Shown here one piece after another: positions 53,631 through 62,984 of a DNA stretch of 64,000 nt. A program made the translations under genes and the position numbers. Source of the DNA: Amycolatopsis oliviviridis (GTDB lineage: Bacteria; Actinomycetota; Actinomycetes; Mycobacteriales; Pseudonocardiaceae). The notes below the pieces were generated by a model that was not told where the DNA came from, did no database searches, and saw only the letters and a list, made by a program, of their open reading frames with translations. The stretch lies in contig NZ_BNAY01000005.1 in assembly GCF_014654365.1 (NCBI RefSeq), positions 655,871-719,870 of the forward strand, given 5' to 3'. Position 1 is the first letter of the stretch. Each line of letters opens with the position of its first letter.

Positions 53631-54242
53631 TCACTCCATTGTGGACGAATCGGTGGTCAGCGCCCGGACGGACGGCGCCAGCACGGCGACGACCGAGGCC
53701 GCCGCCTCGTCGGCCGAATGCGTCGGCATGACGAGGTGGGACAGGGAAAGCCGCACGACGGTCTCCGCCAGCAGCGCGGCGGATTCGGGGGAGAGTGCCG
53801 GCTCGAACTCGCGGTACTGCCCGGCCGCGACCTCGGTGGCCGCGGTCAGGATCGGTTCGCCCTTGGTGGTGAGCAGGGGAAGGAGGTCCTCGCCGGCTCC
53901 GGTTCCCAGCGCGGCGGCGACCAGACGGTTCTCCCGCGCGTGTTCGATGGTGTAGACGACGGCCTCGCGGATGCCGTCGAGCAGGTGCGGCGCGTCCTGG
54001 ACGCGCAGCCGGATGCCTTCCAGGAACTCCGACGTCGTCCGGAGGACCACGGCCTCGGCGAGCGAGGCCTTGTTGCCGAATTCGTTGTAGACGGTCTGCC
54101 TGCTCACCCCGGCGCGCGCCGCGACGTCCGCCATCCGCAAGGCCGTGAAGCCGTGTTCGGTGAGCAGCTCGGTGGCCGCGTCGAGCAGTGCCTCCCGCAG
54201 AGAGGCCTTGGTCCGATCGGAGAAGCTCGTGATCTCGCCCAC
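53631..54242 (-). CDS. TetR-family transcriptional regulator
   Basis: A 203-residue regulator. The helix-turn-helix (MADVAARAGVSRQTVYNEFG) lies near residue 40 and the ligand domain follows. GTG 54242 is the start. It is cotranscribed with the R2lox gene 15 bases downstream and probably regulates it, perhaps sensing a fatty acyl compound as many TetR proteins do. Confidence 0.9.
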   Translation of the reverse strand: MGEITSFSDRTKASLREALLDAATELLTEHGFTALRMADVAARAGVSRQTVYNEFGNKASLAEAVVLRTTSEFLEGIRLRVQDAPHLLDGIREAVVYTIEHARENRLVAAALGTGAGEDLLPLLTTKGEPILTAATEVAAGQYREFEPALSPESAALLAETVVRLSLSHLVMPTHSADEAAASVVAVLAPSVRALTTDSSTME

Positions 54243-54336
54243 ATTCCCAGCTTGACACAGATCGTGTCCATGTCAAAGGCGTTGACGAGAACCCATCCTA
54301 TGTAAATCAGTCGGTGGCGGCGGCTACCGTGATCTC

Positions 54337-54990
54337 GTGGGCATCACCGTGGGGTTCGACCTCGACATGACACTGATCGATCCGCGGCCGGGCATGGTCG
54401 CGGTGATGAACGCGCTCGGCGTGGAGTCCGGCCTGCCGCTGGACGGCGAGTTCTTCGCGGCCAACCTCGGCCCGCCCCTCGACGACAGCCTGCGCGGCTT
54501 CGGGGCGCCGGAGGAGCGCATCCCCGAGCTGGTGACACGGTTCCGCGCGATGTACCCGGAGACCGTCGTCCCGGTGACGGTCGCGCTGCCCGGCGCGGCC
54601 GAAGCCCTGCACGCGGTCCGCGAGGCGGGCGGGCGCACCGTCGTCGTCACCGGGAAGTACGGGCCCAACGCGAAACTCCACCTGGACGCCCTCGGCATGG
54701 AGGTCGACGTCCTGGTCGGAGAGCTCTGGTCAACGCAGAAGGCCGCCGCGCTCACCGAGCACGGCGCCCAGGTCTACGTCGGGGACCACCTCGGCGACAT
54801 CCGCGGCGCGCTCGCGGCCGGGGCGGTTCCCGTCGGTGTCACGACGGGCCCCTGCACGAAGGACGAGCTGCTCGCGGAAGGGGCCGACGTGGTGTTCGAC
54901 TCCCTGACCGAGTTCCCCGCGTGGTTCAGCTCTTTCGGCGAGCTTCGCGCACCAGGGCGATCAAGCCGAGAGCCAGACCCAGCGGGGTGA
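54337..54990 (+). CDS. HAD-family hydrolase (Gph-like)
   Basis: A 217-residue phosphatase. Motif I is FDLDMTLID (D8 and D10), motif II is VVVTGKYGPNAK near residue 110, and motif IV is YVGDHLGDI near 148. The cap domain is inserted after motif I, as in the phosphoglycolate phosphatase group; the substrate is unknown. Its last 65 bases overlap the end of the convergent membrane-protein gene. Confidence 0.87.
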   Translation: MGITVGFDLDMTLIDPRPGMVAVMNALGVESGLPLDGEFFAANLGPPLDDSLRGFGAPEERIPELVTRFRAMYPETVVPVTVALPGAAEALHAVREAGGRTVVVTGKYGPNAKLHLDALGMEVDVLVGELWSTQKAAALTEHGAQVYVGDHLGDIRGALAAGAVPVGVTTGPCTKDELLAEGADVVFDSLTEFPAWFSSFGELRAPGRSSREPDPAG

Positions 54991-55171
54991 CGACGCCCGC
55001 CGCGGCGGACAGCCACACCGGCAGGTTCTCCAGCCCGGCGGCGAACATGACGAAAACCGCTGTGACGGCGATCATGCCCAGCGCGAAAAGGCCGATGCCC
55101 ACGCGCATGAGGATCGGTTTCCGGGGCTTTTCGGGGACGGCCACAGCGGCCTCCTTAACTGCGGTCTCCAT
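54926..55171 (-). CDS. Small two-helix membrane protein
   Basis: An 81-residue protein with two predicted helices (IGLFALGMIAVTAVFVMFAA and AAGVVTPLGLALGLIALV) and basic ends. It occupies the place of Rv0870c beside the cold-shock gene in mycobacteria, as I recall. Start ATG 55171 is preferred over GTG 55207, though neither has a clear ribosome site. Its 3' end overlaps the HAD gene. No function is known. Confidence 0.75.
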   Translation of the reverse strand: METAVKEAAVAVPEKPRKPILMRVGIGLFALGMIAVTAVFVMFAAGLENLPVWLSAAAGVVTPLGLALGLIALVREARRKS

Positions 55172-55302
55172 GAAGCAGAGGGTATCCGCCGGTATCCGCT
55201 TCTCCACAGGGCATGTGTCGAGATACGCTTATGCGACGCGCGCCCTGGGTACGCCCCGGGCGCGTTCGTTGTGAGCAGGACAGCAAAGGATTGGTGAGGG
55301 AA

Positions 55303-55689
55303 GTGCCGACCGGCAAGGTCAAGTGGTACGACGCGGAGAAGGGTTTCGGTTTCGTCACCCAGGATGGGGGCGCCGACGTCTACATCCGTAAAGCCGCGCT
55401 GCCGCAGGGCGTCGAAGGGCTCAAGGCGGGCCAGCGCCTCGAGTTCGGTGTCGCCGACGGCCGCCGCGGCCCGCAAGCGCTCTCCGTCCGGCTGCTGGAT
55501 CCGCCGCCCTCGGTCGCCGAGGCGCGCAGGCGTCCGGCCGAGGAGCTGCACGGGCTCATCGAGGACATGATCAAGCTGCTCGAACTCAAGGTGCAGCCGG
55601 ATCTGCGGCGCAACCGCTACCCGGACCGCAAGCACACCAAGCAGATCGCCGAGATCATGCGCGCCGTCGCCCGGGACCTCGATCCCTGA
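55303..55689 (+). CDS. Cold-shock domain protein with C-terminal extension (CspB-like)
   Basis: A 128-residue nucleic-acid-binding protein. The cold-shock domain (residues 1-65) shows VKWYDAEKGFGFVTQDGG and VYIRKAAL in place of the usual FVHxSAI. The C-terminal 60 residues (PAEELHGLIEDMIKLLELKV, then RRNRYPDRKHTKQIAEIMR) are the actinobacterial extension. GTG 55303 fits the family start (VPTGKVKWY); GTG 55294 is the alternative. Confidence 0.92.
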   Translation: MPTGKVKWYDAEKGFGFVTQDGGADVYIRKAALPQGVEGLKAGQRLEFGVADGRRGPQALSVRLLDPPPSVAEARRRPAEELHGLIEDMIKLLELKVQPDLRRNRYPDRKHTKQIAEIMRAVARDLDP

Positions 55690-55712
55690 TCGGCGGCCCC
55701 TCGGCAAGCGCT

Positions 55713-55759
55713 ATGAAAGGCCCCTTCATCGCAAAATTTGCGATGAAGGGGCCTTTCAT
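55713..55759. repeat. Palindrome family A, variant copy A4
   Basis: Perfect 23-bp arms (55713-55735 and 55737-55759). The core is TCGCAAAATTTGCGA instead of TAGCAAAATTTGCTA, again changed on both sides. The outer and inner blocks (AAAGGCCCCTT) are swapped relative to A2. It lies between the convergent cold-shock and DUF2771 genes. Confidence 0.88.
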
Positions 55760-55774
55760 GTCGTCTGGTGAGTC

Positions 55775-56257
55775 TCAGACGGCCGGTGCCTCGACCTGCA
55801 AAGACCAGATCGCCGTCGTGACCGCCTCCGCGTCCTCCGGACGCCCGGTCTGGCTGATCACCGAAGCCTGCGCGACCTCGACGACGAGGATCTGGTCGTC
55901 GGGTCGCGGCGTCGTCACGGTGTAGGCGAACCGGTCCAGCGACGTGATGATGTCCTGCTTCAGTTCCTGCGGCTCGCCCTTCGCGTTCACGTACTGCACC
56001 GTGACCTTCCACGGCGTTTCCGCGATCGCGCTCGGCACCGAGATCTGCACCGGCTTCCCCGGCCGGACGCGCAGCTTGCCCGTGGATTCGGGCCGGGTGA
56101 CGCACTGCGAGCTCTTGACGTCGCAGGACGCCAGCGGGGCGACGTTCACCGTCTTCCCGTCGGCGAAGAAGGTCACCTCTTCGGGCCCGGGGGCCGAACA
56201 ACCGGCCACCACGAAACCACCCGCCGCGAGCAGGGCCAAAATACGAAGTCGCCGCAT
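55775..56257 (-). CDS. DUF2771 lipoprotein
   Basis: A 160-residue lipoprotein with lipobox VVAGC (Cys20). The mature domain carries a Cys pair in LASCDVKSSQCV, plus PWKVTVQYVN and DQILVVEVAQASVI, which match DUF2771 as I recall it. Its function is unknown. It lies 35 bases after the MFS gene on the same strand, the order seen for Rv0875c and Rv0876c in mycobacteria. Confidence 0.82.
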   Translation of the reverse strand: MRRLRILALLAAGGFVVAGCSAPGPEEVTFFADGKTVNVAPLASCDVKSSQCVTRPESTGKLRVRPGKPVQISVPSAIAETPWKVTVQYVNAKGEPQELKQDIITSLDRFAYTVTTPRPDDQILVVEVAQASVISQTGRPEDAEAVTTAIWSLQVEAPAV

Positions 56258-56292
56258 AGGGTGCAGATTACGAGCCCGGCCGCCACCGGGAG

Positions 56293-58230
56293 TCATCGGC
56301 CTGGCGAGGGGATGGGCGATTCGCTGGTCGGCTCCGGGCGCAGCGGCCGGTCGCCGCCGAGTCCCGGGACCAGCGAGGTGCCGCGCCGCACCAGGAACGT
56401 CTGCGTGAACCCGACGGCCAGCAGGATCGACAGCACCAGGAACCCGATCCAGTACGTCGGCGGCAGCAGCAGGCCGACGGCACCGCCGAAGCACCAGCAC
56501 ATCTGCAGCACGGTCTCGGACCGGCCGAACGCCGACGCGCGCGACTCCTCCGGGAGGTCTTCCTGGATGACGGCGTCGAGGCTGATCTTCGCCAGCGCGC
56601 TCGCGGTCGCGCCGACGAGCGCGACGATCGCCGCCGTCGCCAGCCCGGCCGCCACGGTCGCGATGATCGACATGCCGAGACAGGCCCCGACGCAGGCCAG
56701 GATCACCTGATCCGGTTTGCCGAAGTGCAGCCGTGAACCCAGCGCGTTCCCGAGGAACCCGCCCGCCCCGGCCGCGGCGCCGATGACGCCGAGCAGCAGC
56801 AGCTGGTTGAACGGGCTCTGCCCGCTGCCCTCGGTCTGCGCCTTCACCGCGAACGCGGAGAACATCATCAGGAACCCGGTCAGCACCCGGACGGAACCGT
56901 TGCCCCACAGCGAGACGACGATGTGCCGCCCCATCGGCTGGCGCTGCTTCTTGACCCGCCGTTCCGGATGCGCGGACAGCGACGCCGGCACCTCGCCCTC
57001 GGTCACCTCGACCCAGGACGGGATCCGCATCGACTGCACCGCGGCCGCGACGCAGATCGCCATGGTGAACCACAGCGCGCCCTGCGAACCCCACAACGCG
57101 TTGAACCCGCTGGCCAGCGCGCCGAACACACCGGCCGCGACCAGACCGAACACGGTGAGCCGGGCGTTCGTCTTCGACAGCGTGATCTCGGGTGGCAGCA
57201 CCCGTGGGGTCACCGCCGATTTGAGCACGGTGAACGACTTCGACAGCACCATCATGCCCAGCGCGGCCGGGTACAGGAGCCAGTCGTCGAAGTGCAGCGC
57301 CATCACGACGGCCATCAGCGCCTGCCCCGCCGAGGCCACGCACATCGCGAGCCTGCGGCCGCGCTGGATCTTGTCCAGTGCCGGGCCGATCACCGGCGCG
57401 ACCAGTGCGAACGGGGCGATCGTGATGAGCAGGTAGAGCGCGACCTTGCCCTTGCTCTCCCCGCTGGTGGCGGCGAAGAACAGCGTGTTGGCCAGCGCGA
57501 TCGCCATCGCGGCGTCGCTGGCGTAGTTCAGCATCACCGCGTACGTCAGCGACGTCAGGCCCGACTTGTCGGCGCCGTCCGCTTTCGTCGCGCGCTGGAA
57601 CGCGTCGACGGCCTGCCCGGTGAGCTGACGGCTGCGCATCGCCGCGACCCGGGTTACCGTGATCTTCTTCGGCATCTTCGGCAGGGAGCCGGCGCGCGGC
57701 GGGACCGCGGTGGTCGGGTGTTCCTGCTCGGGCTCCGGCACCTCACGCGGTTCGCCCGCGTAGCCGCCGGTGTCGTAGTGCTCGTACTCGCCGCTGCCCG
57801 GCGGTTGCTCGTCGTAGAACCCGCCCGGACGACGCCGGACGGGTTCGGTCTGCCGCTGCGAAGGATCCGGGTACGGCCGCGCGCCGCGAGGAGGCGTTTG
57901 CGGTGGCCGGGGCGGCGGCGGTGGCTGATGCTGATGGTGCCCCATCGGGATCGCGCCGGTGCGCGCCTCGTCGGCGGTCGGCCCGGCCGGTTGTGGCTGG
58001 TACCGCGGCTGAGGTGGGGGCTGATACTGGGGCTGCGGGCGGGCCGCGCGCGGCGGGGGCGGCGGCACCGGCTGCTGTTCGACCCTGGTCGGTGGGGGCG
58101 CGGACCAGCTGCGTGCCTGCGGAGCGCCGGGCTCCGGTGTCCACTTGCGCTTGCTCTTGCGGCCGCGCTCCTTGCCCGGCCGGCCGGAACGCGTGCCGTC
58201 GGGTCCAGAGTTCGAGCCGAAGATTCCCAC
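56293..58230 (-). CDS. MFS transporter-like protein with long proline-rich N-terminus
   Basis: A 645-residue membrane protein. The first 200 residues are hydrophilic and dominated by Pro, Gln, Arg and Tyr, with a basic start (GKERGRKSKRKW), probably disordered in the cytoplasm. A 12-helix MFS domain follows from about residue 225 (LNYASDAAMAIALANTLFFA). It matches the actinobacterial Rv0876c type, as I recall. The substrate is unknown. The start is GTG 58230. Confidence 0.85.
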   Translation of the reverse strand: MGIFGSNSGPDGTRSGRPGKERGRKSKRKWTPEPGAPQARSWSAPPPTRVEQQPVPPPPPRAARPQPQYQPPPQPRYQPQPAGPTADEARTGAIPMGHHQHQPPPPPRPPQTPPRGARPYPDPSQRQTEPVRRRPGGFYDEQPPGSGEYEHYDTGGYAGEPREVPEPEQEHPTTAVPPRAGSLPKMPKKITVTRVAAMRSRQLTGQAVDAFQRATKADGADKSGLTSLTYAVMLNYASDAAMAIALANTLFFAATSGESKGKVALYLLITIAPFALVAPVIGPALDKIQRGRRLAMCVASAGQALMAVVMALHFDDWLLYPAALGMMVLSKSFTVLKSAVTPRVLPPEITLSKTNARLTVFGLVAAGVFGALASGFNALWGSQGALWFTMAICVAAAVQSMRIPSWVEVTEGEVPASLSAHPERRVKKQRQPMGRHIVVSLWGNGSVRVLTGFLMMFSAFAVKAQTEGSGQSPFNQLLLLGVIGAAAGAGGFLGNALGSRLHFGKPDQVILACVGACLGMSIIATVAAGLATAAIVALVGATASALAKISLDAVIQEDLPEESRASAFGRSETVLQMCWCFGGAVGLLLPPTYWIGFLVLSILLAVGFTQTFLVRRGTSLVPGLGGDRPLRPEPTSESPIPSPGR

Positions 58231-58281
58231 GAGTCAATCCTGCCTTACCCGGGGGCCGCTTCGCGCGCTCACCACTGCTTT

Positions 58282-59052
58282 CTAGGGGTTCGCGACGAAT
58301 TTCACCCGGAACATCTTGGGCCAGAGCTTGCCGGTGAGGAGGAACTCGTCGGTCCCCGGCACCGCCGCGATGCCGTTGAGGACGTCCGCGGAGCCCCGTT
58401 CCCCGGGAGTGAGGAGCCCCGAAGCGTCGATCTCGCCGGTGACCCGCCCGGACGCGGCGTCGATCCGCAGGATCCGGTCGGTCTGCCAGACGTTCGCGTA
58501 CACCGAGTCCCCGACGCATTCCAGCTCGTTCAGCTGGTCACGCCCGACGTCGACGCCGCCCGTCGGCGCGAAGGACACGGGGTCGCGGAAGGTCAGCTTC
58601 GCCGAGCCGTCGCTCATCACCAGCTGCCCGGTGCCCTCCCGGTGGCACAGGCCCCAGCCCTCGCCGGTGTAGTTCACGCGCCGGCGTTCGGCCAGGGTCT
58701 TGGCGTCGCGTTCGATCGCGACGCCGTCCTGCCAGGTGATCTGCCAGACCGTCGGCCCGAGCACGGTGATGCCCTCGCCGAACAGTCCCGGCAGCTCCTG
58801 CCGGACCGACGGCGCCGCGCCCGCGGGCCCGGCCCGCATCGACGACTTCCCGACCAGGCCGGTCCCCTCGTACAGCGTCCCGCCGGAGAACTCGAGGCCT
58901 TGGGTGAAGGCACCGGGATCGTGGGGCAGTGTCGAGAGGACCTGCACCTTCAGTTTCTCCGGAGCGGGCGGCGCGGCGTCGCTCACCGGCGCGGCGGCGC
59001 AGCCACCGAGGACGGCGGCCAGCAGGAGCGAGGTGGTCGTCAGCGTGCGCAC
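58282..59052 (-). CDS. Glutaminyl-peptide cyclotransferase (propeller type), lipoprotein
   Basis: A 256-residue lipoprotein with lipobox AVLGGC. It is the plant/bacterial type of glutaminyl cyclase, a five-bladed beta-propeller that forms N-terminal pyroglutamate. Diagnostic blocks: LPHDPGAFTQGLEF near residue 44, YEGTGLVGKSSMR, LNELECVGDSVYANVWQTD and DVLNGIA. GTG 59052 sits just before a normal signal sequence. It ends 51 bases before the MFS gene starts and may share its transcript. Confidence 0.87.
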   Translation of the reverse strand: MRTLTTTSLLLAAVLGGCAAAPVSDAAPPAPEKLKVQVLSTLPHDPGAFTQGLEFSGGTLYEGTGLVGKSSMRAGPAGAAPSVRQELPGLFGEGITVLGPTVWQITWQDGVAIERDAKTLAERRRVNYTGEGWGLCHREGTGQLVMSDGSAKLTFRDPVSFAPTGGVDVGRDQLNELECVGDSVYANVWQTDRILRIDAASGRVTGEIDASGLLTPGERGSADVLNGIAAVPGTDEFLLTGKLWPKMFRVKFVANP

Positions 59053-59101
59053 GCGGACAGCCTGACACGGACCGCGATATCGCGTGCGGCAGAATGGGGG
59101 C

Positions 59102-60184
59102 ATGACCCTGCTGTTGACCCTGGACGACGGCTCTATCCAGCGCAAACTCGCCGAGGCGGTCGATCTGGCCCGCGCGGCGGTGCTGGAGGACGCCGGTGCC
59201 GAACAGGTCGGCGCGCACGTCGGCGTGGACCGGGAGGACGCGGTTTCCGCGAGCCACCTGTTCGAGGCGACCGTGACGGGGTATCGCGGCTGGCGCTGGT
59301 CGGTGACGGTCGCGCTCGCCGGTGAAGACGAGCCGGTGACGGTCAGCGAGGTCGTGCTCATCCCGGGTCCGGACGCGCGGGTCGCGCCGGCGTGGGTGCC
59401 GTGGGACCGCCGCGTCCAGGCGGGCGACCTCGGTGTCGGCGACATCTTCCCGGTGGAGAAGGACGACCCCCGGCTCGCCCCGGCGTACCTGGAGTCCGAC
59501 GACCCCGCGGTCGAAGCGGTCGCCAAGGACGCCGGTCTCGGCCGGGTCCACGTGCTGTCCCGGCACGGCAGGCTCGACGCCGCCGCCCGCTGGCACGGTG
59601 GCGAGTTCGGCCCGCGTTCGGACATGGCGCGCAGCGCGCCGGACGTCTGCGGGAGCTGCGGGTTCTTCGTGTCGCTCGCGGGGTCGCTCAGCGCGGCCTT
59701 CGGCGCGTGCACCAACGACATCTCCCCGGCGGACGGCCACGTCGTCGACGTCGAGTACGGCTGCGGCGCGCATTCCGAGATCGAGGTCGAGGTGACCTCG
59801 TCGGTGCCGGTGGCGGAACTGGTCTACGACGACTCGCTGATGGACTTCGAGCCCGCGCCGGAGACGCCCGCCGAGCCCGAGCCCGCCGCTGCCGAAGCTC
59901 CCGCGGTCGAGGCTGCCGAGGCTGTCGAGGCCAAGGACGAGGCTGCCGAGCCCAAGGCCGAAGCCGCTGAAACCGCCGAAGTGGTCGAGCCCGAGACCGC
60001 GGAGCCCGCCGAGGCCACGGTCGTGGACGAGTCCGAGGCCCCGGTGGCCGAGGTGCCCGAGACCGCCGAGGTCCAGCCGGAGGTCGAGCCCGAGGCCGCC
60101 GAGCAGGCGACCGCCGAGCCCGAGACCAAGCCGGAAACCGCCGTCGAAGCGCAGGCCGAAGCCGAAAGCGCCAGTGAGCACTGA
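59102..60184 (+). CDS. DUF3027 protein with acidic repeat tail
   Basis: A 360-residue protein. DUF3027 spans about residues 15-240: the start LAEAVDLARAAVLEDAG, the block YRGWRWSVTVALAG, WVPWDRRVQAGDLGVGDI, and a CGSCGFF motif plus later Cys (GACTND and YGCGAH) that could bind zinc. The last 105 residues are almost only Ala, Glu, Pro and Val and are surely disordered. In mycobacteria Rv0877 holds this position, as I recall. The stop overlaps the ATPase gene by 11 bases. No function is established. Confidence 0.87.
   Translation: MTLLLTLDDGSIQRKLAEAVDLARAAVLEDAGAEQVGAHVGVDREDAVSASHLFEATVTGYRGWRWSVTVALAGEDEPVTVSEVVLIPGPDARVAPAWVPWDRRVQAGDLGVGDIFPVEKDDPRLAPAYLESDDPAVEAVAKDAGLGRVHVLSRHGRLDAAARWHGGEFGPRSDMARSAPDVCGSCGFFVSLAGSLSAAFGACTNDISPADGHVVDVEYGCGAHSEIEVEVTSSVPVAELVYDDSLMDFEPAPETPAEPEPAAAEAPAVEAAEAVEAKDEAAEPKAEAAETAEVVEPETAEPAEATVVDESEAPVAEVPETAEVQPEVEPEAAEQATAEPETKPETAVEAQAEAESASEH
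59862..60170 (+). repeat. Low-complexity acidic repeat in the DUF3027 tail
   Basis: Degenerate short units encoding AEP, AEA, ETAE and VEPE recur over about 300 bases, rich in GCCGAG and CCCGAG hexamers. The tract lies in frame inside the DUF3027 gene. Such tracts vary in length between strains by slippage. It is not shared with other genes here. Confidence 0.7.
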
Positions 60185-62984
60185 CCCGTTCGGCACCGAG
60201 CGGTTACGCGCCGCCGTCCTGCGCGCGTGGGCGGATTCGCCGACGCGGTTCACCGAGGACACCAACACCGAGAACGATCTGCGCGTCGGTGGTTACCGGG
60301 ACCGGCTGTTCGTCGAGCTGGCGCAGAACGCCGCCGACGCCGCCTTGGCCGCCGGTGAGCGTGGCAGGCTCTGGGTGTCCGTTGTGGACGGTGAGCTGAG
60401 GTTCGCGAACACGGGCGCGCCGCTGGACGCCCGCGGTGTCGAATCCCTTGCCTCCCTTCGTGCTTCCGGCAAGGGCGAGGAGACCGTCGGCCGGTTCGGC
60501 GTCGGGTTCGCCGCCGTGCTCACGGTTTCCGCCGAACCACGGATCGTCTCGGCGACCGGCGGGGTCGCGTTCTCCGCGGAACGCACGCGGGCCGAAGCCG
60601 GTCGCACCGGCGACGTTCCCGTACTCCGGCTTCCGTGGCCGGTCGGCGACGGCGAACCTCCCGTACCCGAAGGCTTCGCCACCGAGGTCCGGCTTCCGCT
60701 GCGCGAGGGTGTCGATGTCCCCGCGCTGCTGGCGGATCTGAAGAACGACATCGGCGATCTCCTGCTCACGCTGTCCTGGCTGGAGAGCATCGAGATCGAA
60801 GGTGGCGCTTGGCGCCGCACCGATCTCGGCGACGGCGTCGTCGAACTCTCGTCGCCGGACGGTTCCGCCGAGCACTGGCAGGTCCATCGCGGCGACGTCG
60901 TCTGGGCCGTCCCGCTGGACGCGTCCGGTTCGCCGAAGCCGCTCGGGGACGATGTCCTGCACGCGCCGACGCCCACCGATGACGAGCTTTCCCTGCCCGC
61001 GCGGCTGATCGCGACGCTGCCGATCGAGCCGTCCCGCCGTCGCGCGCTGCCGGGGCCGGATCTGACGGTGGCGCTGAAGAACGCCGCACGCGAGTACGTC
61101 GCTCTCGTGTGCTCCTTGCCCGCCAAGGAACGCCTGACGCTCGTGCCCGGCGCGACCTTCCCGCGTTCCACTGTGGACGGAACACTGCGGGAAGCCATCC
61201 TCGAGAACCTCGCCGAGCTGCCCTGGCTCCCGGCGCAGGAAGGCGACGACTTGCCGGGCCGCCGGGCGCGGGTGCTTTCGGTGGACGTGCCGGGGCTCGC
61301 GCCGCTGCTGGCCGATCTCGTGCCCGGCCTGATTTCACTGTCCGGTGTGGACCTTCGCGCGGTCGGCGCGCAGTCGCTTTCGCCCGCCGAAGCCATCGAA
61401 CTGCTGACCGGCGCCCAGCGTGAACCCTCCTGGTGGCGTTCGCTCTACGACGTCCTGCTCCCGGCGCTCGAAGCGCACGACCTCACCAAGGACGACCTCG
61501 GCGCCCTGCCGGTGCCGATGTCGGACGGCCGCACCTTGCCCGGCGTGCGTGACGCGTTGCTCGTCGGCGGCTCGGCTGAACTGCTCGAACTCCTGTCCGA
61601 TGTGGACATCATCGGCCTGCGGCTCGTGCATCCGGCCGCGGCGCATCCGCTGCTGGAACGCTTGGGCGCCAAGCACGCCGAGGCGAGCGACCTGCTCGAA
61701 GCCGACGCGCTGAGTGCCGCTGTCGAGCGCAGTGCCGAAGACGTCCGGTCCGGTTTGGACGGTATGGCGCTCGCGGGCGCGGTACTCCGCCTGATCGCCG
61801 AGGTCGGCGACGAGGCCCCCGAATGGGCGGGCGCGCTGGCCCTGCCGAGTGAGGACGGCTGGCGGCGCGCGGACGAACTCGTCCTGCCGACGTCGCCGCT
61901 GGGCGACATCTTCGACCCCGAGGTGTTCGAGGAAGACGGCGCTTTGTCCGTACTGGACGAGGAATTCGCCGAAGACTGGCCGGTCGCCACGCTTGTCGCG
62001 GTCGGCGTTCTCGATTCGTTCGCCGTCATCACCGACGACGAACCGCTGGAGCCCGAGCACGGCCTGCCCGAAGAGCACGACTGGTGGGACTCGCGGGAGC
62101 GGCCGCCGTCGCGAGTGCTCGCCGTGCGCGACCTCGACCTCGTCGGCGACGACGCCTGGCCGGAAGCGCTGCGCCTGCTCGCGGCCCGTCCCGAAACCTG
62201 GCGCGCCCTCACCGAACCCGGCGGGCACACCGGCTGGTGGCTCGCGCGGTACGCGCTGCTGGACGGGCACGCGCCGCTCGATTGGCGTATGCCGGAAGCG
62301 GCCGCGTTGACCGGGCTTTACGACGTCGTCCCGGATTCGGGACTGAGCAAGGAAATCCTGCTCGCCGCCGGTGTCCGGACCGAACTGGGGACGGACGCCG
62401 AAGACGTCGAGGATCTCCTGGATCGGCTGGGCGATCCCGAGCGCGAGGTGAGTCCGGGTCTCGCTTCCCGCGCGCACGCGGCGCTCGCCGAGTACACAGT
62501 GGACGTTCCGGCGCCGGATCGCGTCCGTGCCGCGGACGGTTCGGCCGTCGACGCCCGCGACACCGTCGTGCTCGACGTGCCCTGGTTCGCCGCCGTGCTG
62601 GCGCCGGAACGGATGGTCGTCGCGGCGAGCGGCGCCGTCGCGCTGGCGGAGCTGCTGGACCTGCCGGTGGCGAGCGGTCTCGACGCCAAGGTCACCGAGG
62701 ACGGCGAGTACGTGCCGTGGACGGAGCTGTCCGCGCTCCGGCTGGCGGCCGATCAGCTGGGTGTCGAACTGCCCGAGGGCGGAGTGCTGCTGCACGAGGC
62801 GCTGACGGTGACTTTCGAGGACGCGGAGCACGACGTCGCGTGGTGGTCCGACGGCAGGCTGCACGCCGCCGACACCCCGGAAGGCCTCGGGCGCGCCTTC
62901 GCCTGGGCCACGGACCGGTGGGCCGACCGCCACGTCCTCACCGCGCTGCTCGAAGACCCCTCACCCTCGGCGCTCCTCAACTGA
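60174..62984 (+). CDS. Sacsin-like GHKL ATP-binding protein
   Basis: A 936-residue protein with a GHKL (Hsp90/MutL-type) ATP-binding domain at about residues 1-200: N box ELAQNAADAALA with N52, FANTGAPLD at the G1 position and GRFGVGFAAVL as the G2 lid. This matches the sacsin N-terminal domain sometimes annotated Hsp90-like. The remaining 700 residues are acidic and match nothing I know. GTG 60174 overlaps the DUF3027 stop, so both proteins are made from one message and may work together. B4 begins directly after the stop codon. Confidence 0.87.
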   Translation: MSTDPFGTERLRAAVLRAWADSPTRFTEDTNTENDLRVGGYRDRLFVELAQNAADAALAAGERGRLWVSVVDGELRFANTGAPLDARGVESLASLRASGKGEETVGRFGVGFAAVLTVSAEPRIVSATGGVAFSAERTRAEAGRTGDVPVLRLPWPVGDGEPPVPEGFATEVRLPLREGVDVPALLADLKNDIGDLLLTLSWLESIEIEGGAWRRTDLGDGVVELSSPDGSAEHWQVHRGDVVWAVPLDASGSPKPLGDDVLHAPTPTDDELSLPARLIATLPIEPSRRRALPGPDLTVALKNAAREYVALVCSLPAKERLTLVPGATFPRSTVDGTLREAILENLAELPWLPAQEGDDLPGRRARVLSVDVPGLAPLLADLVPGLISLSGVDLRAVGAQSLSPAEAIELLTGAQREPSWWRSLYDVLLPALEAHDLTKDDLGALPVPMSDGRTLPGVRDALLVGGSAELLELLSDVDIIGLRLVHPAAAHPLLERLGAKHAEASDLLEADALSAAVERSAEDVRSGLDGMALAGAVLRLIAEVGDEAPEWAGALALPSEDGWRRADELVLPTSPLGDIFDPEVFEEDGALSVLDEEFAEDWPVATLVAVGVLDSFAVITDDEPLEPEHGLPEEHDWWDSRERPPSRVLAVRDLDLVGDDAWPEALRLLAARPETWRALTEPGGHTGWWLARYALLDGHAPLDWRMPEAAALTGLYDVVPDSGLSKEILLAAGVRTELGTDAEDVEDLLDRLGDPEREVSPGLASRAHAALAEYTVDVPAPDRVRAADGSAVDARDTVVLDVPWFAAVLAPERMVVAASGAVALAELLDLPVASGLDAKVTEDGEYVPWTELSALRLAADQLGVELPEGGVLLHEALTVTFEDAEHDVAWWSDGRLHAADTPEGLGRAFAWATDRWADRHVLTALLEDPSPSALLN

